From Serratia marcescens subsp. marcescens ATCC 13880 (GTDB lineage: Bacteria; Pseudomonadota; Gammaproteobacteria; Enterobacterales; Enterobacteriaceae): DNA of 64,000 bases. Location: assembly GCF_017299535.1 (NCBI RefSeq), contig NZ_CP071238.1, positions 1,302,001-1,366,000 of the forward strand, given 5' to 3'. Below the pieces are notes generated by a model. That model made no database searches and was not told the DNA's origin. It saw only the letters and a program-made list of their open reading frames with translations. Position 1 is the first letter of the stretch, and each line of letters begins with the position of its first letter. Below are positions 35,923 through 45,524 of this stretch, piece by piece. Position numbers and translations under genes: made by a program.

Positions 35923-37935
35923 ATGAGTAAACTTTTCAAACTGCATTCCGAGTTCAAACCGGCCGGCGATCAGCCGGAAGCCATCCGCAAGCTGGAAGAG
36001 GGGCTGGAAGACGGCCTGGCGCACCAGACGCTGCTGGGGGTCACCGGTTCGGGCAAGACGTTCACCATCGCCAACGTGATAGCCGATCTGAATCGGCCGA
36101 CCATGGTGCTGGCGCCGAACAAGACGCTGGCGGCGCAGCTGTACGGCGAGATGAAAGCGTTTTTCCCAGAGAATGCGGTGGAGTACTTCGTCTCCTACTA
36201 CGACTACTACCAGCCGGAAGCCTACGTGCCCAGCTCCGACACCTTCATTGAAAAAGACGCTTCGGTGAACGAGCACATCGAGCAGATGCGTCTTTCCGCC
36301 ACCAAGGCGCTGTTGGAGCGGCGCGACGTGGTGGTGGTGGCGTCGGTGTCGGCGATCTACGGCCTGGGCGATCCGGATCTTTACCTGAAGATGATGCTGC
36401 ATCTGACCCAGGGGATGATCATCGATCAGCGCTCCATTTTGCGCCGCCTGGCGGAGCTGCAGTATTCCCGCAACGATCAGGCTTTCCAGCGCGCCACTTT
36501 CCGCGTGCGCGGCGAGGTGATCGATATCTTCCCGGCGGAATCGGACGAGCTGGCGTTGCGCGTCGAGCTGTTCGACGAAGAAGTGGAGCGGTTGTCGCTG
36601 TTCGATCCGCTGACCGGCCAGATTGAACAGGTGGTGCCGCGTTTTACCATCTACCCGAAATCGCACTACGTGACGCCGCGCGAGCGGATCATGCAGGCGA
36701 TGGAAGAGATCAAGGTCGATCTGGCGGACCGCCGCAAGGTGCTGCTGGCCAACAACAAGCTGCTGGAAGAGCAGCGCCTGACGCAGCGCACCCAGTTCGA
36801 TCTGGAGATGATGAACGAGCTGGGCTACTGCTCGGGCATCGAAAACTACTCGCGCTACCTTTCCGGGCGCGCCGAGGGCGAGCCGCCGCCGACGCTGTTC
36901 GACTACCTGCCGGCGGACGGCCTGCTGGTGGTCGACGAATCCCACGTGACCATTCCGCAGATTGGCGCGATGTTCAAGGGCGACCGCGCGCGCAAGGAAA
37001 CGCTGGTGGAGTACGGCTTTCGTCTGCCGTCGGCGCTGGACAACCGCCCCTTGCGCTTCGAGGAGTTCGAGGCGTTGGCGCCGCAGACCATCTATGTTTC
37101 CGCCACGCCGGGCAAATATGAGCTGGAGAAATCCGGCGGCGATCTGATCGATCAGGTGGTGCGGCCGACCGGGTTGCTGGATCCGATCGTGGAAGTGCGG
37201 CCGGTCGCCACCCAGGTGGACGATCTGCTCTCCGAGATCCGCAAGCGCGCGGCGATCAACGAGCGCGTGCTGGTGACCACCCTGACCAAACGCATGGCGG
37301 AAGACCTGACCGAATATCTGGAAGAGCATGGCGAGCGCGTGCGCTACCTGCACTCGGATATCGATACCGTGGAACGGGTCGAAATCATTCGTGACCTGCG
37401 TCTGGGCGAGTTCGACGTGCTGGTGGGCATCAACCTGTTGCGTGAGGGGCTCGACATGCCTGAGGTGTCGCTGGTGGCGATTCTGGACGCCGACAAGGAA
37501 GGCTTCCTGCGTTCCGAACGTTCGCTGATCCAGACCATCGGCCGCGCGGCGCGTAACCTGAACGGTAAGGCGATCCTGTATGGCGATCGCATCACCGATT
37601 CGATGGCCAAGGCGATCGGTGAAACCGAGCGGCGCCGCGCCAAGCAGCAGGCCTATAACGAAGCCAACGGCATCGTGCCGCAGGGGCTGAACAAGAAGAT
37701 CGGCGACATTCTGCAGATCGGTCAGCCGGTCAACCGCGCCAAGGGTAAAGGCAGGAGCAAGGCAGTGGACGGCGGCGCTCAGCTCCAGAACCTCACGCCG
37801 AAAGCGCTGGATCAGAAAATCCGCGATCTGGAAGCGCAGATGTACACCCACGCGCAAAACCTGGAGTTCGAGCAGGCGGCTGCGCTGCGCGACGAGATCC
37901 ACCAGCTGCGCGAGCAGTTCATCGCGATTTCCTGA
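35923..37935 (+). CDS. uvrB: UvrABC nucleotide excision repair subunit B
   Basis: DNA damage-verifying helicase-like ATPase of 670 aa. Walker A is [11 protein letters not shown], the beta-hairpin that clamps DNA is around [20 protein letters not shown], motif II is VVDESHVT, motif [12 protein letters not shown], and the C-terminal UVR domain (about 630-668) that binds UvrC reads [18 protein letters not shown]. Length equals the family norm (E. coli 673). SOS-controlled through the LexA box 110 nt upstream. Confidence 0.97.
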   Translation: MSKLFKLHSEFKPAGDQPEAIRKLEEGLEDGLAHQTLLGVTGSGKTFTIANVIADLNRPTMVLAPNKTLAAQLYGEMKAFFPENAVEYFVSYYDYYQPEAYVPSSDTFIEKDASVNEHIEQMRLSATKALLERRDVVVVASVSAIYGLGDPDLYLKMMLHLTQGMIIDQRSILRRLAELQYSRNDQAFQRATFRVRGEVIDIFPAESDELALRVELFDEEVERLSLFDPLTGQIEQVVPRFTIYPKSHYVTPRERIMQAMEEIKVDLADRRKVLLANNKLLEEQRLTQRTQFDLEMMNELGYCSGIENYSRYLSGRAEGEPPPTLFDYLPADGLLVVDESHVTIPQIGAMFKGDRARKETLVEYGFRLPSALDNRPLRFEEFEALAPQTIYVSATPGKYELEKSGGDLIDQVVRPTGLLDPIVEVRPVATQVDDLLSEIRKRAAINERVLVTTLTKRMAEDLTEYLEEHGERVRYLHSDIDTVERVEIIRDLRLGEFDVLVGINLLREGLDMPEVSLVAILDADKEGFLRSERSLIQTIGRAARNLNGKAILYGDRITDSMAKAIGETERRRAKQQAYNEANGIVPQGLNKKIGDILQIGQPVNRAKGKGRSKAVDGGAQLQNLTPKALDQKIRDLEAQMYTHAQNLEFEQAAALRDEIHQLREQFIAIS

Positions 37936-38035
37936 CCGTTGGACGGCGCCCGCGCCGTGGGCGTCAAAATTCCTTGTCGGCCGCGCCAAAGCTGTTATGG
38001 TGTGCGGCCCGATTTGACCACGAAGAGTACCGAAC

Positions 38036-38302
38036 ATGAGCCAACACCAGTCTAAAGACCCGCTGCACGGCGTGACGCTGGAGCAACTGCTGAATAAACT
38101 GGTGGATCACTACGGTTGGTCCGAACTGGGCGCGCGCATTCGCATCAACTGCTTCCGCAGCGATCCGAGCATCAAGTCCAGCCTGAAGTTTTTGCGTCGC
38201 ACGCCCTGGGCGCGCAAAGAGGTGGAAGATCTGTATATCGATATGGTCAGCCATCCCGCCCCGGCCAGCGATAATCCCTGGCTGCGCGGGCGAGACGGTT
38301 AA
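38036..38302 (+). CDS. VF530-family (DUF2132) small DNA-binding-like protein
   Basis: Protein of 88 aa of the VF530 family, whose structure resembles a DNA-binding fold; role unknown. The signature [21 protein letters not shown], then [22 protein letters not shown] and VEDLYID, is complete. It sits 100 nt after uvrB in the same direction and is convergent with ybhK. ATG preceded by a weak GAAGAG site. Confidence 0.9.
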   Translation: MSQHQSKDPLHGVTLEQLLNKLVDHYGWSELGARIRINCFRSDPSIKSSLKFLRRTPWARKEVEDLYIDMVSHPAPASDNPWLRGRDG

Positions 38303-38308
38303 ATTCGG

Positions 38309-39226
38309 TCAGCGGCGGGCGGCCAGCTCCACCAGCGCGTGATCCAGCGCCTGGCGCAGCAGTTGGCGATCGTGGCGGTAGGGGATGTCGCTCGCTTCCA
38401 GCGGCTGTTGAATCACCACCCGATCCTGCACTTCACTGGCGTCCACCGCCGGGCCGACGATCAGCGCATCGATCATCCGGCGGCCGATCTTCTCTTCCAT
38501 CAGCGTCAGCTTATCCTTTAACGACAGCGCCGCGGCGGCCACGCTCAGCTCGCGGCCGAGGTTGCCGATATAGATCATGCTGGCGCTGCTGCGGCGCAGC
38601 GCCTGGGTGAGATCGTCCAGCAGCAGCAGCGGCATCAGGCTGGTGAGAAAGCTGCCCGGCCCGATCAGGATCACGTCGGCTTGCGCGATGGCGTCCAGCG
38701 CTTCGCGCGTGGCGTTGACCGGGGGCGACAGCATCAGCTCCTGCGGCATGTGGGCCAGTTGATCGACATTCACTTCACCGTAAACGTGATTGCCTTCGTG
38801 ATCGTGCGCCATCAAATCCACCGGCTGCTCCGACATCGGGATCAGCGCCGCATCCACCTTCAGCAAGCTGCGCACCAGATTGATCGCTTCCAGCGGGCGC
38901 ACGCTCAGGTGATCCAGCGCTTTCAGCATCAGGTTGCCCAGGTTATGGCCGGCCAGCTCACCGTTGCCGCTGAAACGGTATTCGAACATCGCCGAGGCGA
39001 CGCTCGGTTCGGTGATCAGCTGGTTGAGACAGTTGCGGGTATCGCCCCAGGCAATGCCGCCTTCCGAACGGCGGATGCGGCCGGTGGAACCGCCGTTGTC
39101 GGTGGTGGTGACGATGCCGGTCAGGCGGGAGCCTAAGGACGACAGGGCCGACATCACACGGCCCAGGCCGTGTCCGCCGCCCAACGCCACCACGCGGTCG
39201 AGATCGGCCAGGGTACGATTACGCAT
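38309..39226 (-). CDS. ybhK: YvcK/CofD-family protein YbhK (gluconeogenesis factor)
   Basis: Cytosolic protein of 305 aa of the YvcK (CofD-like) family, linked in Bacillus to gluconeogenic growth and cell-wall precursor balance. The nucleotide-sugar site is seen in [17 protein letters not shown] and [13 protein letters not shown], with GDTRNCL and [15 protein letters not shown] later. Same position as E. coli ybhK, between uvrB and moaA. AAGGAAAT precedes the ATG. Divergent from moaA. Confidence 0.94.
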   Translation of the reverse strand: MRNRTLADLDRVVALGGGHGLGRVMSALSSLGSRLTGIVTTTDNGGSTGRIRRSEGGIAWGDTRNCLNQLITEPSVASAMFEYRFSGNGELAGHNLGNLMLKALDHLSVRPLEAINLVRSLLKVDAALIPMSEQPVDLMAHDHEGNHVYGEVNVDQLAHMPQELMLSPPVNATREALDAIAQADVILIGPGSFLTSLMPLLLLDDLTQALRRSSASMIYIGNLGRELSVAAAALSLKDKLTLMEEKIGRRMIDALIVGPAVDASEVQDRVVIQQPLEASDIPYRHDRQLLRQALDHALVELAARR

Positions 39227-39376
39227 AAATTTCCTTACAAAGGGGCTGAACTGCCCGCATAAGGTAGCGGATCCGGCATAAAAACGCGATAAAGAGTGTC
39301 ATTTGCGTGATTCTGGTCAATTCGTCCACGCAAGCGATGTTTATCATGGTTTACCCGAATAGACGGCGTCTAAAAA

Positions 39377-39400
39377 CGCTGTATAGACAATTATATAGCG
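39377..39400 (+). promoter_or_regulatory. ModE box upstream of moaA
   Basis: CGCTGTATA-GACAAT-TATATAGCG fits the ModE consensus CGNTATATA-N6-TATATANCG with one mismatch, 24 bp overall like the modA box. Its centre lies about 58 bp before the predicted moaA transcription start, an activating position as in E. coli moaA. Confidence 0.82.
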
Positions 39401-39410
39401 AATTAACGCG

Positions 39411-39440
39411 TTGGCTATCGTTGCCGATTAGCGCTAGAAT
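39411..39440 (+). promoter_or_regulatory. Predicted moaA promoter
   Basis: -35 TTGGCT (39411-39416), 18-bp spacer, -10 TAGAAT (39435-39440). It starts transcription near 39447, just upstream of the Moco riboswitch and downstream of the ModE box. The rest of 39227-39376 shows no gene. Confidence 0.55.
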
Positions 39441-39494
39441 TCTGCTGAAAACCACGGTTTCATTCCGGCTACTCAAGGTAGCGGGAAGAGAAAT

Positions 39495-39612
39495 CAAACT
39501 CCTAGCCCCTGCGCCTACGTTGTTCATCCGGAACGATATGGCGCCTGGGCCGTGGCGAAGTCAGCCACCAGGGTGCAGAGGGGAAACGCTCGCATCTCCC
39601 GACTTTGGAAAG
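39495..39612 (+). ncRNA. Molybdenum cofactor (Moco) riboswitch in the moaA leader
   Basis: The moaA leader has the layout of the Moco RNA motif: a long P1-type pairing of GCCCCTGCGCCT (39505-39516) with AGGGTGCAGAGGGG (39570-39583), an internal GGCGCCTGGGCC...GGC...CACCAGGG element, and the conserved GGGAAACGC followed by CTCCCGACTTTGGAAAGG reaching the ribosome site. The E. coli moaA leader carries the same element. Cofactor binding is expected to lower moa expression by hiding the start region. Confidence 0.85.
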
Positions 39613-39617
39613 GTGTT

Positions 39618-40604
39618 ATGGTACCGCAACTCATTGATGCTTATGAGCGCAAGTTCTATTACCTGCGCTTGTCGATCACCGACGTGTGCAACTTTCGTTG
39701 CACCTATTGTCTGCCCGACGGCTACAAGCCGAGCGGCAGCCCGAAAAGCTTCCTGTCGCTGGATGAAATCCGCCGCGTCAGCCGCGCGTTCGCCGAACTG
39801 GGCACCGAAAAGGTGCGCCTGACCGGTGGCGAACCTTCGCTGCGCCGTGATTTTACCGAGATCATCGCCGCCGTGCGGGAAAACCCGGCCATCCGTACCT
39901 TGGCGGTCACCACCAACGGCTACCGTCTGGCGCGCGACGTCGCCGCCTGGCGTGACGCCGGCCTGACGGCGATCAACGTCAGCATCGACAGCCTGGATCC
40001 CCGTCAGTTTCACGCCATCACCGGCCAGGACAAGTTCCGCCAGGTGATGGACGGCATCGACGCCGCCTTCAGCGCCGGTTTCAGCAAGGTCAAGGTCAAC
40101 GCCGTGCTGATGCGCGACGTCAATCACCAGCAACTCGGCGCGTTTCTCGCCTGGATCAAGGATCGGCCGATCCAGCTGCGCTTTATCGAACTGATGGAAA
40201 CCGGCGAGGGCGGCGAGCTGTTTCGCAAACACCACGTTTCCGGCGAAGTGATTCGCCGGCAGCTGGAACAGCAAGGCTGGCAGCGCCAGGCGCGCGGCCG
40301 CAGCGACGGCCCGGCTCAGGTGTTCAGCCACCCGGACTACCAGGGTGAGGTGGGTCTTATCATGCCGTATGAAAAAGACTTCTGCGCCAGCTGCAACCGG
40401 CTGCGCGTTTCTTCCATCGGCAATCTGCATCTGTGCCTGTTCGGCGAGCAGGGGGTGCCCCTGCGCGATCTGCTGGCGGACGACGGCCAGCTCGACGCGC
40501 TGAAGGCGCGCATTCAGAGCGGGCTGCTGAGCAAGAAGCAGACCCATTTCCTGCATCAGGGCAACAGCGGGATCACCCAGAACCTGTCGTTTATCGGCGG
40601 CTGA
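39618..40604 (+). CDS. moaA: GTP 3',8-cyclase
   Basis: Radical-SAM enzyme of 328 aa starting Moco synthesis from GTP. The N-terminal cluster motif is [10 protein letters not shown] and the C-terminal second cluster uses [11 protein letters not shown] with a later Cys in [10 protein letters not shown]. The conserved C-terminal GG is present (SFIGG), needed for activity with MoaC. The start ATGGTACCGC follows GGAAAGG and matches E. coli MoaA. First gene of moaABCDE. Confidence 0.97.
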   Translation: MVPQLIDAYERKFYYLRLSITDVCNFRCTYCLPDGYKPSGSPKSFLSLDEIRRVSRAFAELGTEKVRLTGGEPSLRRDFTEIIAAVRENPAIRTLAVTTNGYRLARDVAAWRDAGLTAINVSIDSLDPRQFHAITGQDKFRQVMDGIDAAFSAGFSKVKVNAVLMRDVNHQQLGAFLAWIKDRPIQLRFIELMETGEGGELFRKHHVSGEVIRRQLEQQGWQRQARGRSDGPAQVFSHPDYQGEVGLIMPYEKDFCASCNRLRVSSIGNLHLCLFGEQGVPLRDLLADDGQLDALKARIQSGLLSKKQTHFLHQGNSGITQNLSFIGG

Positions 40605-40628
40605 CAGCCAATAGGAGCTTATTGAACC

Positions 40629-41144
40629 ATGAGCCATGCGAGCAGCGAGTTTATTCCGGTGCATATCGCCATCCTGACCGTGTCCGACAGCCGCGGCGCG
40701 GCGGAAGACACCTCCGGCCAATATCTGCAGGAAGCGGCGCAGGAAGCCGGCCATCAGGTGGTGGATCGCGCCATCGTCAAAGATGACATTTACCAGATCC
40801 GCGCGCGGGTTTCCGCGTGGATCGCCGATGACAACGTGCAGGCGGTGCTGATCTCCGGCGGCACCGGTTTTACCGCGCGCGACAACACGCCGGAAGCGCT
40901 GTTGCCGCTGTTCGACAGAGAGGTGGAAGGGTTCGGCGAACTGTTCCGCATGGTGTCGTACGAAGAGATCGGCACCGCGACGATCCAGTCGCGCGCGCTG
41001 GCCGGCCTGGCCAACCGCACGGTGATTTTCGCCATGCCGGGTTCCACCCGCGCCTGCCGCACCGCCTGGGAGCGGATTATCGAAGAGCAGTTGGACGCGC
41101 GCCATCGCCCGTGCAACTTCCAGCCCCATTTGAAGAAGCCCTGA
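40629..41144 (+). CDS. moaB: Molybdenum cofactor biosynthesis protein B
   Basis: MogA/MoaB-family protein of 171 aa, a hexameric molybdopterin-binding protein; in many enterobacteria MogA does the adenylation and MoaB's role is unclear. Motifs: AILTVSDSRGAAEDTSG, LISGGTGFTARDNTPEAL and IFAMPGSTRACRTAWERI. AGGAG lies 9 nt before the ATG. Second gene of the moa operon. Confidence 0.95.
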   Translation: MSHASSEFIPVHIAILTVSDSRGAAEDTSGQYLQEAAQEAGHQVVDRAIVKDDIYQIRARVSAWIADDNVQAVLISGGTGFTARDNTPEALLPLFDREVEGFGELFRMVSYEEIGTATIQSRALAGLANRTVIFAMPGSTRACRTAWERIIEEQLDARHRPCNFQPHLKKP

Positions 41145-41147
41145 TTC

Positions 41148-41627
41148 ATGACACAGCTAACCCACATTAACGCCGCCGGCGAAGCCCATATGGTCGACGT
41201 TTCCGCCAAGGCCGAAACGGTGCGCGAGGCGCGCGCCGAAGCCTTCGTCGAGATGCTGCCCGCCACGTTGGCGATGATCGTCGACGGCAGCCATCACAAG
41301 GGCGACGTGTTCGCCACGGCGCGCATCGCCGGCATTCAGGCGGCCAAACGCACCTGGGAACTGATCCCGCTATGCCACCCGCTGATGTTGAGCAAAGTCG
41401 AAGTGCAGCTGGAGGCGCAAACGGAGCACAGCCGGGTGCGCATTGAAACCTGCTGCCGGCTGACCGGCAAAACCGGCGTCGAGATGGAAGCGCTGACCGC
41501 CGCCTCGGTGGCGGCATTGACCATCTATGACATGTGCAAAGCGGTACAGAAAGATATGGTGATCGGCCCGGTGCGCCTGCTGGCGAAAAGCGGCGGCAAA
41601 TCCGGCGATTTTAAGGTGAACGCATGA
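41148..41627 (+). CDS. moaC: Cyclic pyranopterin monophosphate synthase
   Basis: 159-aa enzyme converting the MoaA product to cPMP. Active-site stretches are [23 protein letters not shown] and [24 protein letters not shown], ending with the Lys-rich [11 protein letters not shown]. Starts 3 nt after moaB and overlaps moaD by 4 nt. Confidence 0.96.
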   Translation: MTQLTHINAAGEAHMVDVSAKAETVREARAEAFVEMLPATLAMIVDGSHHKGDVFATARIAGIQAAKRTWELIPLCHPLMLSKVEVQLEAQTEHSRVRIETCCRLTGKTGVEMEALTAASVAALTIYDMCKAVQKDMVIGPVRLLAKSGGKSGDFKVNA

Positions 41628-41869
41628 TCGATATTCTTTTCTTCGCGCAGGTGCGCGAACTGGTGGGCACCGGCGCGCTGTCGATGCCGGCGGATTACCC
41701 GACCGTCGAGGCGCTGCGCCAGGCGTTGTGCGCGCGCGGCGATCGCTGGGCGCTGGCGCTGGAGTCCGGCAAGCTGTTGGCGGCGGTCAATCAGTCGCTG
41801 GTGGCGGCGGATCACCCGCTGCGCGCCGGCGATGAAGTGGCCTTCTTCCCGCCGGTTACCGGAGGGTAA
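41624..41869 (+). CDS. moaD: Molybdopterin synthase small (sulphur carrier) subunit
   Basis: Ubiquitin-fold protein of 81 aa whose C-terminal Gly-Gly (PPVTGG) is adenylated and thiocarboxylated to supply sulphur for the dithiolene. Length equals E. coli MoaD. ATGA overlap with moaC, and moaE begins 2 nt after its stop. Confidence 0.96.
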   Translation: MIDILFFAQVRELVGTGALSMPADYPTVEALRQALCARGDRWALALESGKLLAAVNQSLVAADHPLRAGDEVAFFPPVTGG

Positions 41870-41871
41870 GC

Positions 41872-42339
41872 ATGGAAAACACCCGCATTCGCGTGGGCGA
41901 AGCGCCGTTCAACGTCGGCGACGAGTATCAGTGGCTGGCGCAGTGCGACGCCGACGGCGCGGTGGTGACCTTCACCGGCAAGGTGCGCAACCATAACCTC
42001 GGGGACGACGTCAGCGCGCTGACGCTGGAACACTACCCCGGCATGACCGAGAAGGCGCTGGCGGAGATCGTGGCCGAGGCGCGCAGCCGTTGGCCGCTGC
42101 AGCGCGTGACGGTGATTCACCGCATCGGCGCGCTGTATCCCGGCGACGAGATCGTGTTCGTCGGCGTGACCGGCGCGCACCGCGGCATGGCGTTCGCCGC
42201 CAGCGAGTTCATCATGGACTACCTGAAGACCCGGGCGCCGTTCTGGAAGCGCGAAGCGACCGGCCAGGGCGATCGTTGGGTGGACGCTCGCGACAGCGAT
42301 CGCGAGGCCGCGCAGCGCTGGCACGACGCGGCTAAATAA
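41872..42339 (+). CDS. moaE: Molybdopterin synthase catalytic subunit
   Basis: 155-aa large subunit that binds cPMP and receives sulphur from MoaD. Conserved regions: VVTFTGKVRNHN, TLEHYPGMTEKAL, VTVIHRIGALYPGDEIVFVGV and the active-site lysines in YLKTRAPFWKRE. GGAGGG precedes the ATG. Last gene of the operon. Confidence 0.96.
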   Translation: MENTRIRVGEAPFNVGDEYQWLAQCDADGAVVTFTGKVRNHNLGDDVSALTLEHYPGMTEKALAEIVAEARSRWPLQRVTVIHRIGALYPGDEIVFVGVTGAHRGMAFAASEFIMDYLKTRAPFWKREATGQGDRWVDARDSDREAAQRWHDAAK

Positions 42340-42413
42340 CGCCTCAACAGCGGAAACAAATCAAGACCTTTGCCGCTTTCGCGCGGCCTATTCTGTGGTA
42401 CGCTTATAGCAGG

Positions 42414-42437
42414 CGAAGCCCCGTTCGCGGGGCTTCG
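42414..42437 (+). terminator. UUCG-tetraloop hairpin between moaE and ybhL
   Basis: CGAAGCCCCG (42414-42423) and CGGGGCTTCG (42428-42437) close a TTCG loop, a very stable RNA hairpin. It is followed by GAATCTTGTTT. It probably terminates the moa transcript, though its place 32 nt before ybhL would also allow control of ybhL. Confidence 0.7.
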
Positions 42438-42469
42438 GAATCTTGTTTACAACGCAAAAGGTAACCGTC

Positions 42470-43180
42470 ATGGACCGATATCCACGCTCTAATGGTTCAA
42501 TCGTCGAACGTGCCAACAGCGGCATTCAGGCCTACATGGCGCAGGTTTACGGCTGGATGACCTGCGGTCTGCTGCTGACGGCGTTCGTTTCCTGGTATGC
42601 GGCCAATACGCCCGCGATCCTCAACTTCATCTTCTCCAGCCAGATCACCTTCTTCGGTCTGATCATCGCCCAGTTGGCGCTGGTGTTCGTGATTTCCGGC
42701 ATGGTCAACCGCCTGAGCGGCGCGGTGGCCACCTCGCTGTTCATGCTGTACTCGGCGCTGACCGGGCTGACGCTGTCGAGCATCTTCATCGCTTATACCT
42801 ACAGCTCGATCGCCAGCACCTTCGTGGTCACCGCCGGCATGTTCGGCGCGATGAGCCTGTACGGCTACACCACCAAGCGCGATCTGAGCGGCTTCGGCAG
42901 CATGCTGTTCATGGCGCTGATCGGCATCGTGCTGGCTTCGCTGGTGAACATCTGGCTGAAAAGCACCGCGCTGATGTGGGCGATTACCTACATCGGGGTG
43001 GTGGTGTTCGTCGGCCTGACCGCGTACGACACGCAGAAACTCAAGGCGATGGGCGAGCAGCTGAACGCCGATGATAAAGACGGCTTCCGCAAGTACGCCA
43101 TCGTCGGCGCGCTGACGCTGTATCTCGACTTCATCAACCTGTTCCTGATGTTGCTGCGCATCTTCGGCAACCGCCGCTAA
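42470..43180 (+). CDS. ybhL: BAX inhibitor-1 family membrane protein YbhL
   Basis: Integral membrane protein of 236 aa with seven membrane segments, of the BI-1/TMBIM (YbhL/YccA) family; some members leak calcium in a pH-dependent way, but the physiological role is unknown. C-terminal family motifs include FVGLTAYDTQKLKAMGEQ and ALTLYLDFINLFLMLLRIFG, with the paired Asp residues of the pH sensor. ATG after AAAAGGTAACCGTC. Monocistronic with a terminator behind. Confidence 0.93.
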   Translation: MDRYPRSNGSIVERANSGIQAYMAQVYGWMTCGLLLTAFVSWYAANTPAILNFIFSSQITFFGLIIAQLALVFVISGMVNRLSGAVATSLFMLYSALTGLTLSSIFIAYTYSSIASTFVVTAGMFGAMSLYGYTTKRDLSGFGSMLFMALIGIVLASLVNIWLKSTALMWAITYIGVVVFVGLTAYDTQKLKAMGEQLNADDKDGFRKYAIVGALTLYLDFINLFLMLLRIFGNRR

Positions 43181-43217
43181 ATCCGTCGTCTTTCAAGCCT
43201 TAGGGTATCTGGCGATC

Positions 43218-43252
43218 AAAAAGCTCTGCATGTGATATGCAGAGCTTTTTTT
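43218..43252. terminator. Bidirectional terminator between ybhL and ybhR
   Basis: AAAAAGCTCTGCAT (43218-43231) pairs with ATGCAGAGCTTTTT (43237-43250); A and T runs serve both strands. Confidence 0.93.
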
Positions 43253-44357
43253 ATGCGATTTTGCGGCGAAACAGCGCGTAGGCGGCGCTGCCGGTGGTGG
43301 CGGTGATCACCAGCAGCGGCCACAGGCTGCGCCAGATGATGCTGAAGCTGGCGTCTTTCAGGTAGATCTGCTTGGTGATGTCGGTGAAGTGGCGTATCGG
43401 GTTCACCCAGGTCAGATCCTGCAGCCACACCGGCATATTCTCCACCGGCGAGACGTAACCTGAGAGCAGGATCGCCGGCATCATGAACACGAACACGCCG
43501 ATAAACGCCTGCTGCTGAGTGGCGCACAGCGACGAGATCAGCAGGCCGAAACCGACCAGCGACAGCCCGTAGATCAGCATGGTGGCATAGAACAGCAGCA
43601 GCGATCCGGCGAACGGGATCTGGTACAGGAAGATGCCGATCAACAGCACGATGCTGGACTGGAAGCTGGCGACGATCAGCGCCGGCACCGCCTTGCCGAT
43701 AAAGATTTGCCAGGTGGTGAGCGGCGAGACCAGCAGCTGTTCCAGCGTGCCCTGTTCGCGTTCGCGCGCCACCGACAGCGAGGTGACGATCAGTACGCCG
43801 ATGGTGGTGATCATGGCGATCAGCGACGGCACCACGAACCATTTGTAGTCCAGATTCGGGTTATACCAGTTGCGCACCACCAGTTCGCTGTTGTTGGGTT
43901 TGGCGCGGTTGCCGAGCAGCTCGTTCTGATATTCCTGCACGATCTGCTGCACGTAGTTGGCGGCGATCTGCGCGCTGTTGGAGTTGCGCCCGTCGAGCAG
44001 CAGCTGCAGCGGCGCGGTATTGCCGGCGGCGATATCGCGCGAGAACTGCGCCGGGAAGCGGATCAGCAGCAGCGCCCGTTGGTTATCAATGGTGGTCTTT
44101 ATCTCCTGCGGGTTGCGCAGCAGCAGCACATGGGAGAAAGCTTTAGCCTTGGCGAAGCGTTGGGTCAGCTCCACCGAAGCCTGGCCGCTGTCCTCGCTGT
44201 AGACCGCGATGGTGGCGTTGGTCACCTCCAGCGTCGCGGCGAACGGGAACAGCAGCACCTGCAGGATCACCGGCATGATCAGGATGGCGCGGGTTTGCGG
44301 ATCGCGCAGCAGCGCCTGCATTTCCTTGATGATGAGCGTCAACAGACGGTGAAACAT
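43251..44357 (-). CDS. ybhR: ABC-2 type exporter permease YbhR
   Basis: Inner-membrane half-permease of 368 aa with one N-terminal helix, a large periplasmic domain (about 45-170), and five C-terminal helices containing the ABC-2 signature [21 protein letters not shown]. Same length as E. coli YbhR. With YbhS, YbhF and YbhG it forms an exporter linked in E. coli to cefoperazone/chloramphenicol tolerance and cation transport. It is 12 nt downstream of ybhS. Confidence 0.94.
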   Translation of the reverse strand: MFHRLLTLIIKEMQALLRDPQTRAILIMPVILQVLLFPFAATLEVTNATIAVYSEDSGQASVELTQRFAKAKAFSHVLLLRNPQEIKTTIDNQRALLLIRFPAQFSRDIAAGNTAPLQLLLDGRNSNSAQIAANYVQQIVQEYQNELLGNRAKPNNSELVVRNWYNPNLDYKWFVVPSLIAMITTIGVLIVTSLSVAREREQGTLEQLLVSPLTTWQIFIGKAVPALIVASFQSSIVLLIGIFLYQIPFAGSLLLFYATMLIYGLSLVGFGLLISSLCATQQQAFIGVFVFMMPAILLSGYVSPVENMPVWLQDLTWVNPIRHFTDITKQIYLKDASFSIIWRSLWPLLVITATTGSAAYALFRRKIA

Positions 44358-44369
44358 CGCTCTTTCTCC

Positions 44370-45524
44370 TTAATCCAGCCGACGCTGGGTTTTCCAGGCC
44401 GTCAGGCCGATGAACACCACGGCGGAAGCGATCAGGAACAGCAGATTGATCGCCAGCACGGTGCCGACGTTGCCCGCCAGGAACAGCGTTTGCAGCGTGC
44501 TGACGAAGTAACGCGCCGGAATGATGTAGGTCACCGCGCGCACGATGGCCGGCATGCTGTCGATCTGGAAAATGAAGCCGGACAGCATGATCGACGGCAG
44601 AAAGGCGGCGTTCAGCGCCACCATCGCCGCGTTGAACTGGTTGCGGGTGAGGGTGGAGATCAGCAGGCCCATGCCGAGGGTGCTGGCGAGGAACAGGCTG
44701 CTGATCAGCAGCAGGATCGGCAGCGAACCGCGATAGGGCACGCCGAGCACCCACACCGCCACCGCCATGCACAGCGCCATGGCGATCATGCCGAGGAAGT
44801 AATAAGGGATCAGTTTGGAGAGCAGCAGCTCGCTGCGCGTCACCTGGGTGGACAGCAGAGCCTCCATGGTGCCGCGCTCCCATTCGCGGGCGATCACCAG
44901 CGAGGTGAGAATGGCGCCGATCACCGTCATGATGATGGTGATGGCGCCGGGAATGATGTAGTGCCGGCTGATGGCCGCCGGGTTGAACCAGTAGCGCATC
45001 TGCACGTCAATCAGCGGTTTGTCGTTGTTCCCCCGATCGGCGGCGCGCTGCTGCTGCCAAACTTGCCATACGCCCTGGGCATAGCCCTGCACGAAGTTGG
45101 CGGTGTTCGGCTCGCTGCCGTCGGTGATCACCTGGATAGGGGCGCTGTCGTGCGGGCGCGCCATGCGCTGGTCGAAATCCACCGGGATCACCACCAGGCC
45201 GCGGATCGTGCCGGCCTGCATCTGCTGGATCAGCTGTTGGCGGTTGTCGCTGATGGTCGGTTCGATATAGGGCGAACCGGCGAAGGCGTGGGCCAGATCG
45301 CGCGCGTCTTCGCTCTGTTGCTCCATCAGAATGCCCAGATGCAGCTTGCTGGAGTCCAGGTTTATGCCGTAGCCAAAGATGAAAAGCAGCATCAGCGGGA
45401 TGACGAAGGCGATCAGGCCGCTGCTGGGATCGCGCAGTATCTGCCGCGTTTCCTTCAGGCACAGCGCGCGCAGCCGGCGCCAGGAGAAGCCGCTCTCGTC
45501 GATTGGGGTTCGGTTATCGCTCAC
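44370..45524 (-). CDS. ybhS: ABC-2 type exporter permease YbhS
   Basis: Second half-permease, 384 aa, collinear with E. coli Ybh[16 protein letters not shown] at the N terminus, periplasmic domain with [17 protein letters not shown], and the ABC-2 region [22 protein letters not shown]. The start is GTG, overlapping the ybhF stop (GTGA) after a GAGGAGGAAACGC ribosome site; long in-frame open sequence upstream is only the opposite reading of ybhF. Confidence 0.93.
   Translation of the reverse strand: MSDNRTPIDESGFSWRRLRALCLKETRQILRDPSSGLIAFVIPLMLLFIFGYGINLDSSKLHLGILMEQQSEDARDLAHAFAGSPYIEPTISDNRQQLIQQMQAGTIRGLVVIPVDFDQRMARPHDSAPIQVITDGSEPNTANFVQGYAQGVWQVWQQQRAADRGNNDKPLIDVQMRYWFNPAAISRHYIIPGAITIIMTVIGAILTSLVIAREWERGTMEALLSTQVTRSELLLSKLIPYYFLGMIAMALCMAVAVWVLGVPYRGSLPILLLISSLFLASTLGMGLLISTLTRNQFNAAMVALNAAFLPSIMLSGFIFQIDSMPAIVRAVTYIIPARYFVSTLQTLFLAGNVGTVLAINLLFLIASAVVFIGLTAWKTQRRLD

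Noticed and set aside
35815..38037. 740-codon minus-strand open frame opposite uvrB
   Set aside because: It is antisense to a perfectly conserved uvrB and shows no family motif; typical of GC-rich third positions.
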